A DNA stretch of 64,000 bases from Lonicera japonica (lineage: Eukaryota > Streptophyta > Magnoliopsida > Dipsacales > Caprifoliaceae): assembly GCA_021464415.1 (NCBI GenBank), contig CM038471.1, positions 10,629,386-10,693,385 on the forward strand, read 5' to 3'. The position numbers and the translations under genes are program-made. Below the pieces are notes generated by a model. That model ran no database searches and was not told the origin of the DNA. It was given only the letters and a program-made list of their open reading frames with translations. This document shows positions 1-11,199 of this stretch, one piece after another (position 1 is the stretch's first letter; the number at the start of each line of letters is the position of its first letter).

Positions 1-236
1 CATTATACATAGTAAATATAATTAGGTTGATGGCCTTATATTACCCAAGTTAAGTGATTCTAAATCATGGAATACGTTTGCAATTAGGTTGATACAATTA
101 CTTTACAGATTAAAGTAATTCGGACATATGTAGTATACCTGTTTAAGTGACTACTTAATTGATAATGGATATAAGAATGATAAATTATGCTCCTGCGTAT
201 TCATAAAGTAAACAAGTTACAGGCTCGCAATTGTAT

Positions 237-600
237 TTGTATATGTCAATGATATAAACATAATAGGTACTCTTGATGAAATAAGAGAAACCACAAGCTA
301 CTTGAAATTCGAATTTGAGATGAAAGATCTTGAAAAAACTCGATTCTATCTAGGTCTTAAACTAGAACATCTTGCTTGTGGAATAATCTACCAGTCTGTG
401 TATGTCCAAAAGATGCTCAGACGATTCAAAATGGACAAAACGTATCCAGCTAGCACTCCCATGATCAGTTGAAGATTAAACCCAAAAAAAGATCAATTTT
501 GTCTAAAGGCAGATAACAAAGAGTTGTTGGGAGCTACAATTCCCTACCTAAGTGCAATATGCGCATTATTGTACTTGGCCTAGTGTACTCGACCAGGTTT
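237..600 (+). pseudogene. Copia reverse transcriptase fragment
   Basis: One frame reads through the middle of a Ty1/Copia reverse transcriptase. It begins at the catalytic box, which is YVND here where active enzymes have YVDD. It continues through a block resembling FEMKDLEKTRFYLGLKLEH and then the VQKMLRRFKM and STPMI region that leads toward RNase H. A TGA at 470-472 and a TAG near 580 interrupt it in the same frame. No LTR, primer site or other domain was found nearby, so this is an isolated, old, truncated scrap. The loss of the first catalytic Asp is read directly from the sequence. Assignment to Copia rests on motif order. Confidence 0.75.
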
Positions 601-643
601 TATTTGTGTAGATTTGCTTGTGTATAATAGCATATTCTGATCA

Positions 644-1476
644 GATTTTGTTTGTTATTTGCTTGTGCTAATTTGCTGCTATTTGTTTTGGTGGTAAGTA
701 CTCCGTCTTTTTAAGAAATTATCGATTCTAAATCTATTACTTGATTCTCTATCTTTTGAAAAAATAAATAAATAAAGTTTTCCCGCTTGATTTTTGCTTT
801 GTACTAGTTAAGATCTATAGTTTCTGTTGAACAATTGAGCTTTATAACGTAATTAACATCATCACCCCAACTTTTCTTAAATTGAGATCTATAACGAAAT
901 TAATAGGTGCATGTTAGAGAACACAAAATAGTAAGAATAGAAAACCATTATTGAATGGAATCTCGCCAATGACTGATTGTACGTGATATTCTTGGAGTTC
1001 ACAAAGATTACCACAATATTAACATTTATGAGAGGAATATATATATAATGATGAAGAAAGGATTTTGTTTGTTATTTGCTTGTGCAAATTTGCTGCTATT
1101 TGTTTTGGTGGTAAATACTCCGTCTTTTTAAGAAATTATCGATTCTAAATCTATTACTTGATTCTCTATCTTTTGAAAAATAAATAAATAAAGTTTTCCA
1201 GCTTGATTTTTGCTTTGTACTAGTTAAGATCTATAGTTTCTGTTGAACAATTGAGCTCTATAACGTCATTAACATCACCACCCCAACTTTTCTTGAATTG
1301 AGATCTATAACGAAATTAACAGGTGCATGTTAAAGAACACAAAATAGTAAGAATAGAAAACCATTATTGAATGGAATCTCGCCAATGACTGATTGTACGT
1401 GATATTCTTGGAGTTCACAAAGAATACCACAATATTAACATTTATGAGAGGAATATATATATAATGATGAAGAAAG
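644..1476. repeat. Tandem duplication, 2 x ~417 bp
   Basis: Copies at 644-1060 and 1061-1476 are directly adjacent and nearly identical. Both start GATTTTGTTTGTTATTTGC and end ATATAATGATGAAGAAAG, with only scattered substitutions and a 1-bp indel visible. No coding potential or terminal repeats were seen, so this is a simple segmental duplication of non-coding sequence. Confidence 0.85.
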
Positions 1477-2071
1477 AAGCACTAGAAACAGAAGCCAGCA
1501 AGCAGCTTACAAGATTTCAAAGTTTGTACACTTACCAATAATTTTCAAAATTGGTCTAGTTAGGTTATTGCCTCTAACATCACTAAAATCAATATCAAAA
1601 GACTTAAATGTCAAGAAAATAAGCATTAGATCACCAACATATAGTGTATGAAAAACACAGCAAAAGCACGAATACTTGCAAGTACCAAAGGCTAGTCAAT
1701 TGGCACATATAAAGGGAGAGTTCCGATCAATAAATTGCCACACAAGCCACGATGAAGTGTGAAAAAATAAAAACAATAAGAGCACACTTGATAAAGTTCT
1801 AATAGGCAAAAAATTGTAGGAAGAACACTGGACTTCAACAAAGAAATAAACCTTGAGCAATGTAAATTAAGTTGATCAATTTGTTAGCATCATAAGCAAA
1901 CGTTCAAGTACTTGCAGATATTGCAATACTTCATTCCAGTAGATTAATCTCACATGTTAACTGGTTTTGAGCAAGATCGTTGAATATATAAAATTTGCAA
2001 ATATAAAATATTGTCAGCACAAATTGGACTTTTATTAAACAGTATGAAAAAAAAACACTGCACAAATTATT
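1477..2071. other. Non-coding, nothing recognised
   Basis: AT-rich sequence with no open frame, no repeat shared with the rest of the window and no terminal inverted repeat that I could see. Confidence 0.5.
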
Positions 2072-2884
2072 TTACATAAATAAAACGAGACAATGATAAC
2101 TCGTAGAGCTTTGAGGTTCAGAATATGCATCAAAGTTGAAAGGATAAGCGCTATAAGCTGATTGTTCTTTAAAGTTCCTGCAACCAAGATTTGTCAAGCC
2201 TAAACAGAAACAAAAAGGTTTTATGCAAATCAAATAAACATACCAGGTACTAATGAAGATAAATATATATCTCACAAATCAAATCCATCATATATATAAA
2301 AAATAGGCAGGCATTTGTATGTTCATTAGTTAAATACTATTATTCACACAAAATAAGGGTTTAAGTATATAATGTGTACTTTTTTAAAGTCAAACCAAGC
2401 CTTACGTTGCAACTTGCAAAAGTTAAAGAGCTGTGAAAATTAAAGGAGATGAATATGATAATAATCTTAACACACCAAGCAATAATAAAATAACTAGAGC
2501 AAGCATTAAATATAGTCCAACTTATACCTATAGTTTATCATTTTTTCCCCTTGCCTTCAGCAATTGCTCGCTTAATTATCTTTTCCTAAAATAGAATAGA
2601 AATTACTAAAAGGCAATACAAAGAAAGTTTTGCTAAAATTGGATACATAACAAGGATAAAAGAAAAGTTACACTTGCAGAAAAAAGTTTACATAAAAACT
2701 TGAATGGGACCAACAAGGTGTAACATGTATATACGTAACAAAATAAATAGTAATAACTACTTGAATTTTCAAAAACCTAAGTGGTACTTCTCAAATTTTC
2801 AAAAATCTCCAAGGGTATTCTTTCCATCCTCCGCTGTTTTCACCTCCCTTCCCACGTCCTTAAGTGCAACAGTTGTTATCATCT
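2072..2884 (-). pseudogene. Possible decayed host-gene exons
   Basis: Three short stretches on the minus strand look like exons because each follows a pyrimidine-rich tract ending in AG. They run from 2884 down to 2802 (reading ITTVALKDVGREVKTAEDG), from 2585 to 2538 (EKIIKRAIAEGKGKK then stop), and from 2177 to 2072 (NFKEQSAYSAYPFNFDAYSE). Their composition is more protein-like than the surroundings. I could not find matching GT donors joining them in frame, and I do not recognise the product. They may be remnants of one gene, parts of unrelated genes, or chance. Confidence 0.25.
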
Positions 2885-3344
2885 CTGAACAAAAATTGCA
2901 CACCATGCCATAAAAATTGATTCAAGAGTTTATATATCATAATTGGGCCTACAAGATATCATAGATCTCCTTGCTTCCTTAAGAATGGATTACAAGAATA
3001 GTAGATAGAAACAAAATACATAAAAAACTAGTATACAAAATGTTGCTTCAATAATTAATTTTAGTCAGGCAATTAGGTAGTACCCACCACTATCTTACTT
3101 TACCATCATCATAACCAAATAATGAAATTTACATACAAAGTTAATTAGAGTTCTGTTTTGGAATTTCACAAGTGTGGTGATGTGATGGTGTTAATAGTAT
3201 TATCTAAGAATATGCATTGAAAAAAGGAAGCAAAAATGAGTCCCTTATCTACTTGAAAATCTTTAAGAGGTTCCGACAATGAATATTTAAGCTTATTCAT
3301 GTTGTAATTTAGTCGGAATCTCTTAAATAAATCTTACAACGATT
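2885..3344. other. Non-coding, nothing recognised
   Basis: AT-rich DNA. I see no coding frame, repeat or element terminus in it. Confidence 0.45.
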
Positions 3345-3740
3345 GGAGAATGATATTGATCTGAATTTCCCCATCAATTACAATTCCAAAGATCTTTAAT
3401 TCATTCAGAAAATCACTCATCTTCAGAATATGATCCCTAACTTGGGTTCCTTCAGCAATTGCTATGTTCATAAGGTCCTTCATCGGAACCTGCATTGCGG
3501 CACAATCTTAATCTCCAAGCATATCTTTGAGGTACAATATTATGTTATAGGCCATGGCAAAAGACTCATGCTGCAACACATTTGACATAAAAGCCAAAAG
3601 GTAACACAACGCCATCTCATCTGCCTTTTACCACCTCTTGTAAGCTTAAGTTTTCTCATCGATCGCCCCCTCGCTAAGTATGTCCATTAAAGCCCAGTTC
3701 TTAAACACATTTAATAGAAGCCCAATAGCTTTTCGTGCAT
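3345..3740 (-). pseudogene. Copia gag (UBN2-type) fragment
   Basis: Read on the minus strand, this matches the centre of a plant Copia Gag: a segment like HESFAMAYNIILYLKDMLGD, then PMKDLMNIAIAEGTQVRDHI, then LKMSDFLNELKIFGIVIDGE, followed by QINIILQSL. This is the familiar order in UBN2/gag-polypeptide domains (helix with MKDLMN, HILKM, IDGE, LQSL). A stop codon lies inside the GD*DC segment and another follows LQSL. There is no zinc knuckle or protease downstream. It is an isolated decayed fragment next to the long inverted repeat at 3780-4810. Confidence 0.6.
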
Positions 3741-3779
3741 TTTTATGCAACTGTGGCAACAAGGGTTTTTATGGTGAAT

Positions 3780-4810
3780 AGTTTGAAGATAGACAAGTTT
3801 ATTGCTCGAAAGAGTTGTGCCTTCTTTGATGAATAATTATCATCTATGCTACTATTCGGACTTTCCTGACTCCGAAAATCAACCTGACAAATTTTAAAAA
3901 TCTTAAAGAAAGTTTTGTAACAATATAATTAGACTTTCTCTTTAAAGTCAAGAATATCATTTTCATATCTGCTCCAAACTTTGTCCAGAACACTAATCAC
4001 ATCCATTTCAATATAATTATACTTGGCTTTAAATTTTGTACAAATTTCTTCATAAAATGTATCGTATTAAACATTTGTGAAATAATTTATTTGCGCTTTT
4101 TCAGCATTGAATTCTTTTTATACTAGCCTAACAATGTATCCAATACGATTATGTACCCACAAATCATTTTCTCCAGCAATCTAAAATAAGTGAAAAAATA
4201 ATCACTATATTCTCAATTTTTAGTGTTGATGAATAATAAATTTTTACTTACAAACCCCTCTTTGTTATTGTTGATCAATATATTATATTTGAATTGGTTT
4301 ATTATATATATAGTGATTATTGTTTTCTCTCATTCTAAACGTCTGGGGGAAATGATTTATGAGCACCTAATCGCATCCGATACATCGTTAGGCTGGTGAA
4401 AAAAGAATTCAATATTGAAAAAGCGCAAAAAAATTCTTTCACAAATGTTTAATATGATACATTTTGTGAAAAAAATTATACAAAATTTAAAATCAAGTAT
4501 ACCGAAAATCAGATAAAAGAAAGAAAATAAATTAAAAAAAAGGCAAAATTGTTTGAAAAATTAATAGATGTCAACATATTTCAATACAATTTTGAAACGA
4601 GTGGTGATCAGTGTTCTTGACAAAGTTTTAAGCAAATACAAAAATGATATTCACGAATTTAAAGAGAAAGTCCAATTATATTATTACAAAATTCTCTTTA
4701 AAATTTTTAAAATTTGTCAGGTTAATTTTCGAAGTTGGGAAAGTTTGAGCAGTGGCACGAATGATAATCACTCTTCAAAGAAAACCTGGCTCTTCTGAGC
4801 AATAAAAATG
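3780..4810. repeat. Long imperfect inverted repeat (hairpin)
   Basis: The left arm (about 3780-4215) is the reverse complement of the right arm (about 4300-4810), separated by only about 85 bp. Matching blocks include GCGCTTTTTC at about 4090 with GAAAAAGCGC at about 4420, TGACAAATTTTAAAAAT at 3890, and GACTTTCTCTTTAAA at about 3930. Identity is roughly 75-80% by eye, and the right arm carries about 70 extra bases near 4500-4570. The arms resemble part of a coding exon: the right arm has a 76-codon open frame (4568-4798), and the left arm read on minus gives a related but broken peptide. A transcript would fold into a hairpin of more than 400 bp. Confidence 0.75.
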
Positions 4811-7043
4811 CCGATCTCTAAACTACCCACCATAAATGCACCTACAACCATAACTATAAAGAATTACACGGAGAACTATTTTAGCTTGTGTTAAGGGTGG
4901 GCATTGCTATACAATGTTATTTCTTCCTCGGAATGACTCAAGATGATAAGATAAGTTGGATTTCTTTTTATATAATTTATCACATTGTAATGAATCTTTT
5001 CCATTATTATTATCTTTAGCTATTATTATTCATGTAAATTTTTAGGTTGTTTGGCATTTGATGAGGATACTAGAAAGATGACCCAAACCGGAAAATCACT
5101 CCGACCCGAACCGGAAAACCGATCCAACCCAAACCGATAAAACCCAATTTGATCCGATTCTTATAAATATGTTAATTTTTTTAATAGTTCGATTCTTATA
5201 ATTTGTTAGCGGTTCAGTCATTGATTCTTGACTAATTTCTTTTTAATAATTGTTAATGAACCATTATTGGACTTTACAATGTTATTTATATATATTAATT
5301 ATTATATAATATAATTTGTTAATATGTCAAACATGCATGTATATATTTGTTTGATTCTTTTTGTTTGATTAATATATATACACATCTTGGCGTCTTTTTT
5401 GTTATTAAATTGATTTAAATCTGAATTGTTAAGAATAAATGTGAGTGTATTGTTAAGTTATTCAAGAATTAAGTGACTTTAGGTTGCCATAAGAATTCTG
5501 GTCTCAGTAACGTTCTAATATCACAATATAAAGTCCATATATTGGACTCTCATGTATCGGCATTAGAATGTAAATTATTTACGAAATCTTATGTTTTTAT
5601 CATAGTGCCTTTGGCACGGGCAATACCTTACTTGTGAAATAGAGGGCTAAGATTAACTTAATTTAACGGCCAAAAAAAATGAGAAAAAATAATGTTTTAA
5701 CTAATTAAACATGTCTCAAAAAAAGAGAGAACAAACACACTTATAGTCAATTATATTCAAGCATTATGTCTCACGTGGATCATGACTTTCAACCATAGAT
5801 TTAAAAAGATCAAGGACTGTAAATAATCTAGATAAAGAGATATATCAACTAGATATCAAAAACACATAAGCCCATAAAAAATACACAGTTTAGATCAACT
5901 AAGAAATTTAAAAATATATATACATTATTGTTTATAAAAATATACCTGTTCAATTCCAGGTCTGCATAAATCTCTTCTCGAATACGGTTCAATCATGTTT
6001 CAAATAAACCAATCAAGAGGTAGGAATCCTCTTCCCTCATCCCTCATTTGAACATGGAAAGGAGTTACAGAATTCTCCTTCCCTAGGAATCGTGGATTCC
6101 TTTCCAAAACTCAAACCGAACATTAGAATCTTGAGTGAACAGGAATTTAGGATTCTATAAATGATCTAAAAGACAGGCCAAATCCATAGTTTTATTTGCG
6201 CAATTTAGGTGATTTCGGTTACTACTTGGGTAATAATTTATTCAAGAAAAGTTGACACCAATAATTAAGCATATGAACAAAATTCATAGAGACAATAATT
6301 AAAAAGATGAAAATTTTGAACAATAAAAAGTAAAAATTACTATTCAAAAAACTATACCTATAAATAGTAAAACATACATGAGTAGTACCAGGCATCATTA
6401 TTCATCAACAGTAAAAAGGACAATTGATGATGATGATTCATCAATTTATCCGTTATATTAGATTGTAGATTAGATTATAGATTTAGATTAGATGATGATG
6501 ATTCATCAATTTATCCAATAGATTAGGTTATAGACTAGATTATGTAGTATCAACGATATATGCAAAAAAATTAAATTAATCACATTTGCAAGAATCCCTC
6601 ATAATCACAAGCCTTACAAAATTTGAGTAAAAAATAAGCACACTGTATAAATGGTTTGACACTTTATGCGCTTAATAAACACAACAAAAAAGACATTTAA
6701 CCCACTACAAAAGGAAATGCAAGCTAGTACAAATATTGTTTCAATATGGTTGCAAAGTGAGAAGTCATTAACAAAACAACTAATTCTTATAAGTTGAAAA
6801 TTGAGATAAATAAATTTTTAAATTTATACTATATTTACTTATACCAGTTTTCCTTATGCAATTTAATTTTTTGGATGACAAGTAAACAAAATGTTTTATA
6901 AAAAATACGTAAAAATAATGAAAACATCTCATCAAATCAATCATTTAAGTTTTTAATTTTTCCTAAAATTATTTGTTTCTCTATTTATTTTTAGACTTTG
7001 CAATCAAACGGATCCTATAAGAAAAATCTTTCCTGCTCATGTC
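4811..7043. other. AT-rich intergenic sequence
   Basis: No gene or element was recognised. A 26-bp sequence beginning GATGATGATGATTCATC occurs twice close together (about 6430 and 6492). The stretch 5080-5160 is rich in ACCCGAACCGG-like repeats. Otherwise there is only low-complexity AT sequence. Confidence 0.5.
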
Positions 7044-7263
7044 TTAATGTTTTACTAAAATGCCAAAGATATTGTCATTCCCTTTTCCCAAGAGTTCCTT
7101 TCAATTGATTTTCTTATCAATTTTTGTCTTTATTTTTTTTTTACCCTTGGAATGCTCTCTCCAATTGTACATGGAATTCCTTGTGTGTACAAATAATTTA
7201 ACAAACAAACAACTCTATTTAATTACATACAATACAATGTGCAGTTGTCTTTAAAGTCAATAA
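7044..7263. repeat. Flank repeat A, left copy
   Basis: A 220-bp host-like sequence lies immediately outside the left LTR of the rearranged Copia. The same sequence recurs at 10419-10633 on the other side. By eye the copies differ at about 5 substitutions plus 2 small indels. It begins at TTAATGTT and ends GTCAATAA directly before the LTR TG. The short open frames inside both copies are not conserved coding sequence. Confidence 0.85.
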
Positions 7264-7482
7264 TGTTAAAAAATTATTCTTCTTTATGTTCTTGTCTCCT
7301 TTAATGCCCTTTCAATGTTCTTTATTCTCTTTATTTATGTAATTATGTTTATTATGTTTTCTTGTCCACTTAGATCTGGGTTTTTCCATTTTTATTCTTG
7401 TATATATAGGTGATGCATTCTTGTAAGAAACACACAATAATATATAAAATATAAAATTCTCTCTCCTTCTCCAAATTTATCA
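7264..7482 (+). repeat. Left LTR of rearranged Copia
   Basis: This 219-bp LTR starts TGTTAAAA and ends TTTATCA. A primer-binding site follows directly. It contains TATATATAGG at about 7402 as a possible core promoter. The reverse complement recurs at 8692-8912. Confidence 0.9.
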
Positions 7483-7493
7483 TGGTATCAGAG
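7483..7493 (+). other. tRNA-Met primer-binding site
   Basis: TGGTATCAGAG directly follows the LTR CA end. This is the usual plant retroelement site complementary to the 3' end of initiator tRNA-Met. Confidence 0.9.
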
Positions 7494-7964
7494 GATACCC
7501 ACTGCTACTAAGCCATTCTCCGTTCTGCCTTTCTTCTTCTCAATCCATCTCACCCAACCTCTTTAACAATACATAAATAACTTTCTCTCTCTCGGAAAAC
7601 CATCAAACCAGTGCCAAATCCTCATATCTCACCACCATTATCTTCATCTTGAAGAGACGAGCTCAACGCTGGAAAAACCATCAGAAAACACCAATGGACG
7701 AGCCCTCACACGCCGGCACGTGAGATCTGCTCCGTCACGCCAAGCCCACGCGCAGGATCCATGCACAAGTCCCACGCTCCACGCGCGCATGAGTTACAAA
7801 TGTCAACTCGCCGTTACAAAAAAAAAAACCCACCAACAACAACATTGTCCCAAGGTTTTTCAGCATTTCGGACTCAATTGCGGCATTCGGTTTTGCTAAA
7901 TCCATCTCCAACATATCGATTTCAGGTTCCATCTCTGTTAATCGTTCACTTCATTTATTTCATC

Positions 7965-8691
7965 ATGTCCTCCAATTCTGAAGTTCATATCACCATTAAA
8001 CTAGATGGGAACAATTATAGTCATTGGTCAATGCTATTTCAAAACTTTCTGAAAGGTAAAGGACTATGGAATTATGTTTCTGGCAAAGCAAAATGTCCTG
8101 CTGATACTGATCCCAAATTTTCTGAATGAGATATAAATAATAAGAAAATCTTGACCTGCATTGCTAATACCGTGATACCATCTATTAGCATACAACTTGG
8201 CAAATGTTATACTGCACAGAAAACTTAAAATTTTTTGGCAAACCGATATGTTCAAACTAATTTTGCCAAAAAGTACAAGCTTGAACAGGATATACGGGCC
8301 CTACAGCAACAAGCGGGACAATTTGTTTCCGACTTTCACTCTAGCATGTCTCTTATCTAGGATCAGTTGGAACTTATGGAACTTATGGAACCACAGTGGA
8401 CTACTGATATGCAATTGTGGGAAACCTTTCGTGAAGAGACTCGCCTTGTCCAGTTTCTTATAGCTCTCAGAGAAGAATTTGAACTACTACGGGCTCCCAT
8501 GCTCCACCGTAAACCTCTGCCTACCGTAGAAGTTACTTTAACTGAATTAATTACTGAAGAAACCCGCCGAGGCATCTCTTCACCTCTGTCCTCAGTATTC
8601 TTTGCGAACTCTCGCCCTCAGCAACAATCTTACAGACCCCCTACATACCACCCTTCTCCACGCCCCCTCCCCCCCCTCATACCTCAACATA
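7965..8691 (+). pseudogene. Copia gag, truncated, rearranged element
   Basis: The start ATG at 7965 opens MSSNSEVHITIKLDGNNYSH, followed by WSMLFQNFLKGKGLWNYV. This is the N-terminal DUF4219/UBN2 pattern of plant Copia Gag (LDGxNYxxW...FLKGKGLW). A TGA after PKFSE and further stops and frameshifts break the frame. Later recognisable pieces are QQQAGQFVSDFHSSMSLI, FLIALREEFELLRAPM and a Pro-rich tail with PPTYHPSPRP. The coding sequence ends where the reversed LTR begins, before any zinc knuckle. It lies 472 bp downstream of the primer site, a normal leader distance. Confidence 0.8.
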
Positions 8692-8912
8692 TGATAAATT
8701 TCGAGAAGGAGAGAAAGAATTTTATATCCTATATATTGTTGTGTGTTTCTTACAAGGATGCATCACCTATATATACAAGAATAAAAAGGGAAAAACCTAT
8801 ATCTAAGGGGACAAAAAAACATAATAAACATAATTACATAAATAAAGAGAATAAAGAACATAGAAAGGGCATTAAAGAAGACAAGAACATAGAGAAGAAT
8901 AATCTTTTAACA
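8692..8912 (-). repeat. Inverted LTR of rearranged Copia
   Basis: On plus it starts TGATAAATTT and ends TTTTAACA, so on minus it is a complete 221-bp LTR running from TGTTAAAAG to TTTATCA. Its terminal base adjoins gag sequence with nothing lost. A full-length LTR end joined to internal sequence is what an integrase-made joint would give. Confidence 0.9.
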
Positions 8913-8921
8913 CCCCCCCTC
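8913..8921 (-). other. Polypurine tract
   Basis: Read on minus this is GAGGGGGGG immediately before the LTR TG, the standard plus-strand priming tract at the 3' end of an LTR element. It shows that the adjacent LTR was the original 3' LTR. Confidence 0.85.
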
Positions 8922-8949
8922 AAGCTCAGGATGACTTGAAAAGCATGCG

Positions 8950-10418
8950 GAGCTTGGACACCAGAAATCGGAAGCGAGCAGTCATATGGGATTTGGTTAA
9001 AAAATCAGCTGATTGAAGAGCGGAAGAGATGTGGGGTAACTGAATGTGTTCTTGGGATAGATGATGGCGAGTAAAGTGAAAGTCCACTTCAATATGTTTG
9101 GTGCGCTCATGAAAAACATCGTTATGGGCTATTTGGATGGCACTTCGATTGTCACAACATAGAGGTGTGAGATCCGGAATAGAGATTCCTTTATCTTGGA
9201 GGAGCCAGCGAAGCCAAATAATTTTCGCGGTAGTATAAGCGAGAGCACGATATTCAGCCTCAGCACTGAATCGAGCAACAACAGTTTACTTCTTGCCTTT
9301 TCACGAAATAAGATAATTGCCCAGAAAAATGTAGAAACCGGTGGTGGATCGCCGATCAGTACTATCATCGGCCCAGTCAGAATCAGAGTACTCCTGGAGC
9401 GTAAGACTAGAGGCTGACGAGAAATGTAAGCATTAGTATAGGGTCCCTTTTATGTATCGTATGATATGAAGGACAGCAGCAAAGTGGACAGAGCGAAGTG
9501 CAGACATGAATTGACTCACAATGTGGACAGCATAGTTGATATTCGACCTGGTGATGGTGAGATAGTTGAGACTACCCACAAGCTGTCGGTATAATGTAGA
9601 ATTAGCCAAGGGAGTACCATTGGAAGGAGAAAACTTGACATTCATTTTAAGTGGAGTATCTGCAACCTTATTGTCTGTCAGGCCAGCCCGGTCAACAATA
9701 TCATAAGCATATTTCACCTGAGAGAGAAAGTATCCGGTGGAGGAATGATCAACCTCAATGACCAAGAAGTAGCGAAGAGTACCCAGATCTTTCATTTGAA
9801 AACATGAACACAAATATTTTTGGAGTCGAGTTATACCGTCCAGATCATTCCCAGTAATAATCATATTATCAACATATATCAGAAGAACAACAATGCCCAG
9901 TGATGATGAAGAGGTGAACATAGCCGAATTATGTGTACTTTGAGAAAAACCATGGTTAAGGAGAGCAGTAGAGAATTTTTCAAACTAGGCTCGGGGTGCC
10001 TGTTTGAGACCATAAAGAGCACGCCGTAATTTGCATACGTGCCCGGGGGAGTGAGGAAGGCAGGGGGAGGTTGCATATAAACCACTTCAGAGAGATCACC
10101 ATGAAGAAAAGCATTATTGACATCCATTTGATGAATCGTCCATTGTCTGATAGAGGCAACTGAAATCAGAGTGCGAATAGTAGTCATACGAGCAACAGGA
10201 GCAAAGGTTTCCTCATAATCAATGCTATATTCTTGAGTAAAGCCCTTGGCAACTAGACGAGCCTTGTATCGATCAATAGAACTATCAACCTTAATTTTAA
10301 TTTTGTAAACCCATTTGCAATCAATAACAGAGTGACCGGCAGGTAAAGTGGTAAGCTCCCATGTATTGGTCTCTTGGAGAGCACTAAGTTCCTCAGTCCT
10401 AGCCTATCTATGCAACTT
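8950..10418 (-). pseudogene. Copia RT-RNase H, inverted half
   Basis: Read on minus from 10418, the order is [20 protein letters not shown], then [11 protein letters not shown], then [12 protein letters not shown], then the [13 protein letters not shown] motif (RT motif A). It continues with [14 protein letters not shown], the catalytic box with YVDN in place of YVDD, then DLGTLRYFL and YRQLVGSLNYL. RNase H is represented by a degraded DWADD...RRSTTGFYIFLGN segment below 9430. Several frameshifts separate the blocks (around 9900, 10190 and 9430). Integrase is absent because the sequence is cut at 10418. Domain order and orientation show that this half was flipped relative to gag. Confidence 0.8.
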
Positions 10419-10633
10419 TTAATGTTTACTAAAATGCCAAAGATATTGTCATTCCCTTTTCCCAAGAGTTCCTTTCAATTGACTTTCTTATCAATTTTTG
10501 TCTTTATTTTTTTTTTCTACCCTTGGAATGCTCTCTCCAGTTGTACGTGGAATTCCTTGTGTGTACAAATAATTCAACAAACAAACAACTCTATTCAATT
10601 ACATACAATACCAGTTGTCTTTAAAGTCAATAA
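10419..10633. repeat. Flank repeat A', right copy
   Basis: Second copy of 7044-7263, here uninterrupted by an LTR. After GTCAATAA it continues into CAGCAATACC, which is presumably the original sequence to the right of the insertion site. A 6-bp deletion near 10613 distinguishes it from copy A. Confidence 0.85.
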
Positions 10634-11199
10634 CAGCAATACCACTCATTAATCAGTCAATTTCACTTCTAGTCTATCATGGCCACTAATCCATTTAAAT
10701 CATTCTCTACTTCAAATTAAAAGTCTTATTTTTACATTTCCACTTTTTAAGAAAAATAAAAACATATATATCCCAAAATATATATAAACAGGTTCAATAT
10801 AAACAGGTTCTATAATAACAATATAAACAGATTAATGTCAAATATATTCAGATTTTCAGATTTAATATTAACAGGTTCTATGACAGCAACTTGAAGCAAA
10901 TTTTCACAGCAACAAAACAGATTTATAACAGATTTTATTCAGCCAGTGAGCAATCTTAACAAAATATAATCAATTACAAATAGCACCAAATTCGGACTTA
11001 TAATGTACCAAAATTCAGATTTCGAAAAAAAAAACATATTATAAACAAGTTAATCTTAGAACCAATCAATCAACAGATTGAGATTTATATGAATTATTTC
11101 TCAACAGCAAATTTGTATCCCAAAGTATAACAAATCTCAAGAATAAGAACAAGAAAAAATAAGAACAATGAGATAAGAATTTTAGAAAGATAGTACCGG
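10634..11199. other. AT-rich non-coding sequence
   Basis: No coding frame. The motif AACAGGTTC(T/A)AT recurs between 10785 and 10890, and the stretch is otherwise unremarkable. If 11200-11760 is the 5' end of a gene on minus, this could be its first intron. Confidence 0.35.

Larger units (their letters stand above)
7264..10418. mobile_element. Rearranged Copia with inverted 3' half
   Basis: The order along the plus strand is LTR (forward), primer-binding site, gag (forward), LTR (reverse), polypurine tract, RNase H and RT (all reverse). A normal Copia has LTR-gag-protease-integrase-RT-RNase H-LTR in one orientation. Here the 3' half is flipped, its LTR terminus sits exactly against gag at 8691/8692, and protease, integrase and the start of RT are missing. 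The element stops inside the RT at 10418, where flank copy A' starts. The two LTRs differ at about 14 of 219 aligned positions by eye. Confidence 0.8.

Noticed and set aside
7060..7254. 64-codon frame, repeated as a 92-codon frame at 10374-10652
   Set aside because: Both fall in the duplicated flank A. The frames differ in length through indels and the second extends into Copia sequence, so the similarity comes from DNA duplication and not protein conservation.
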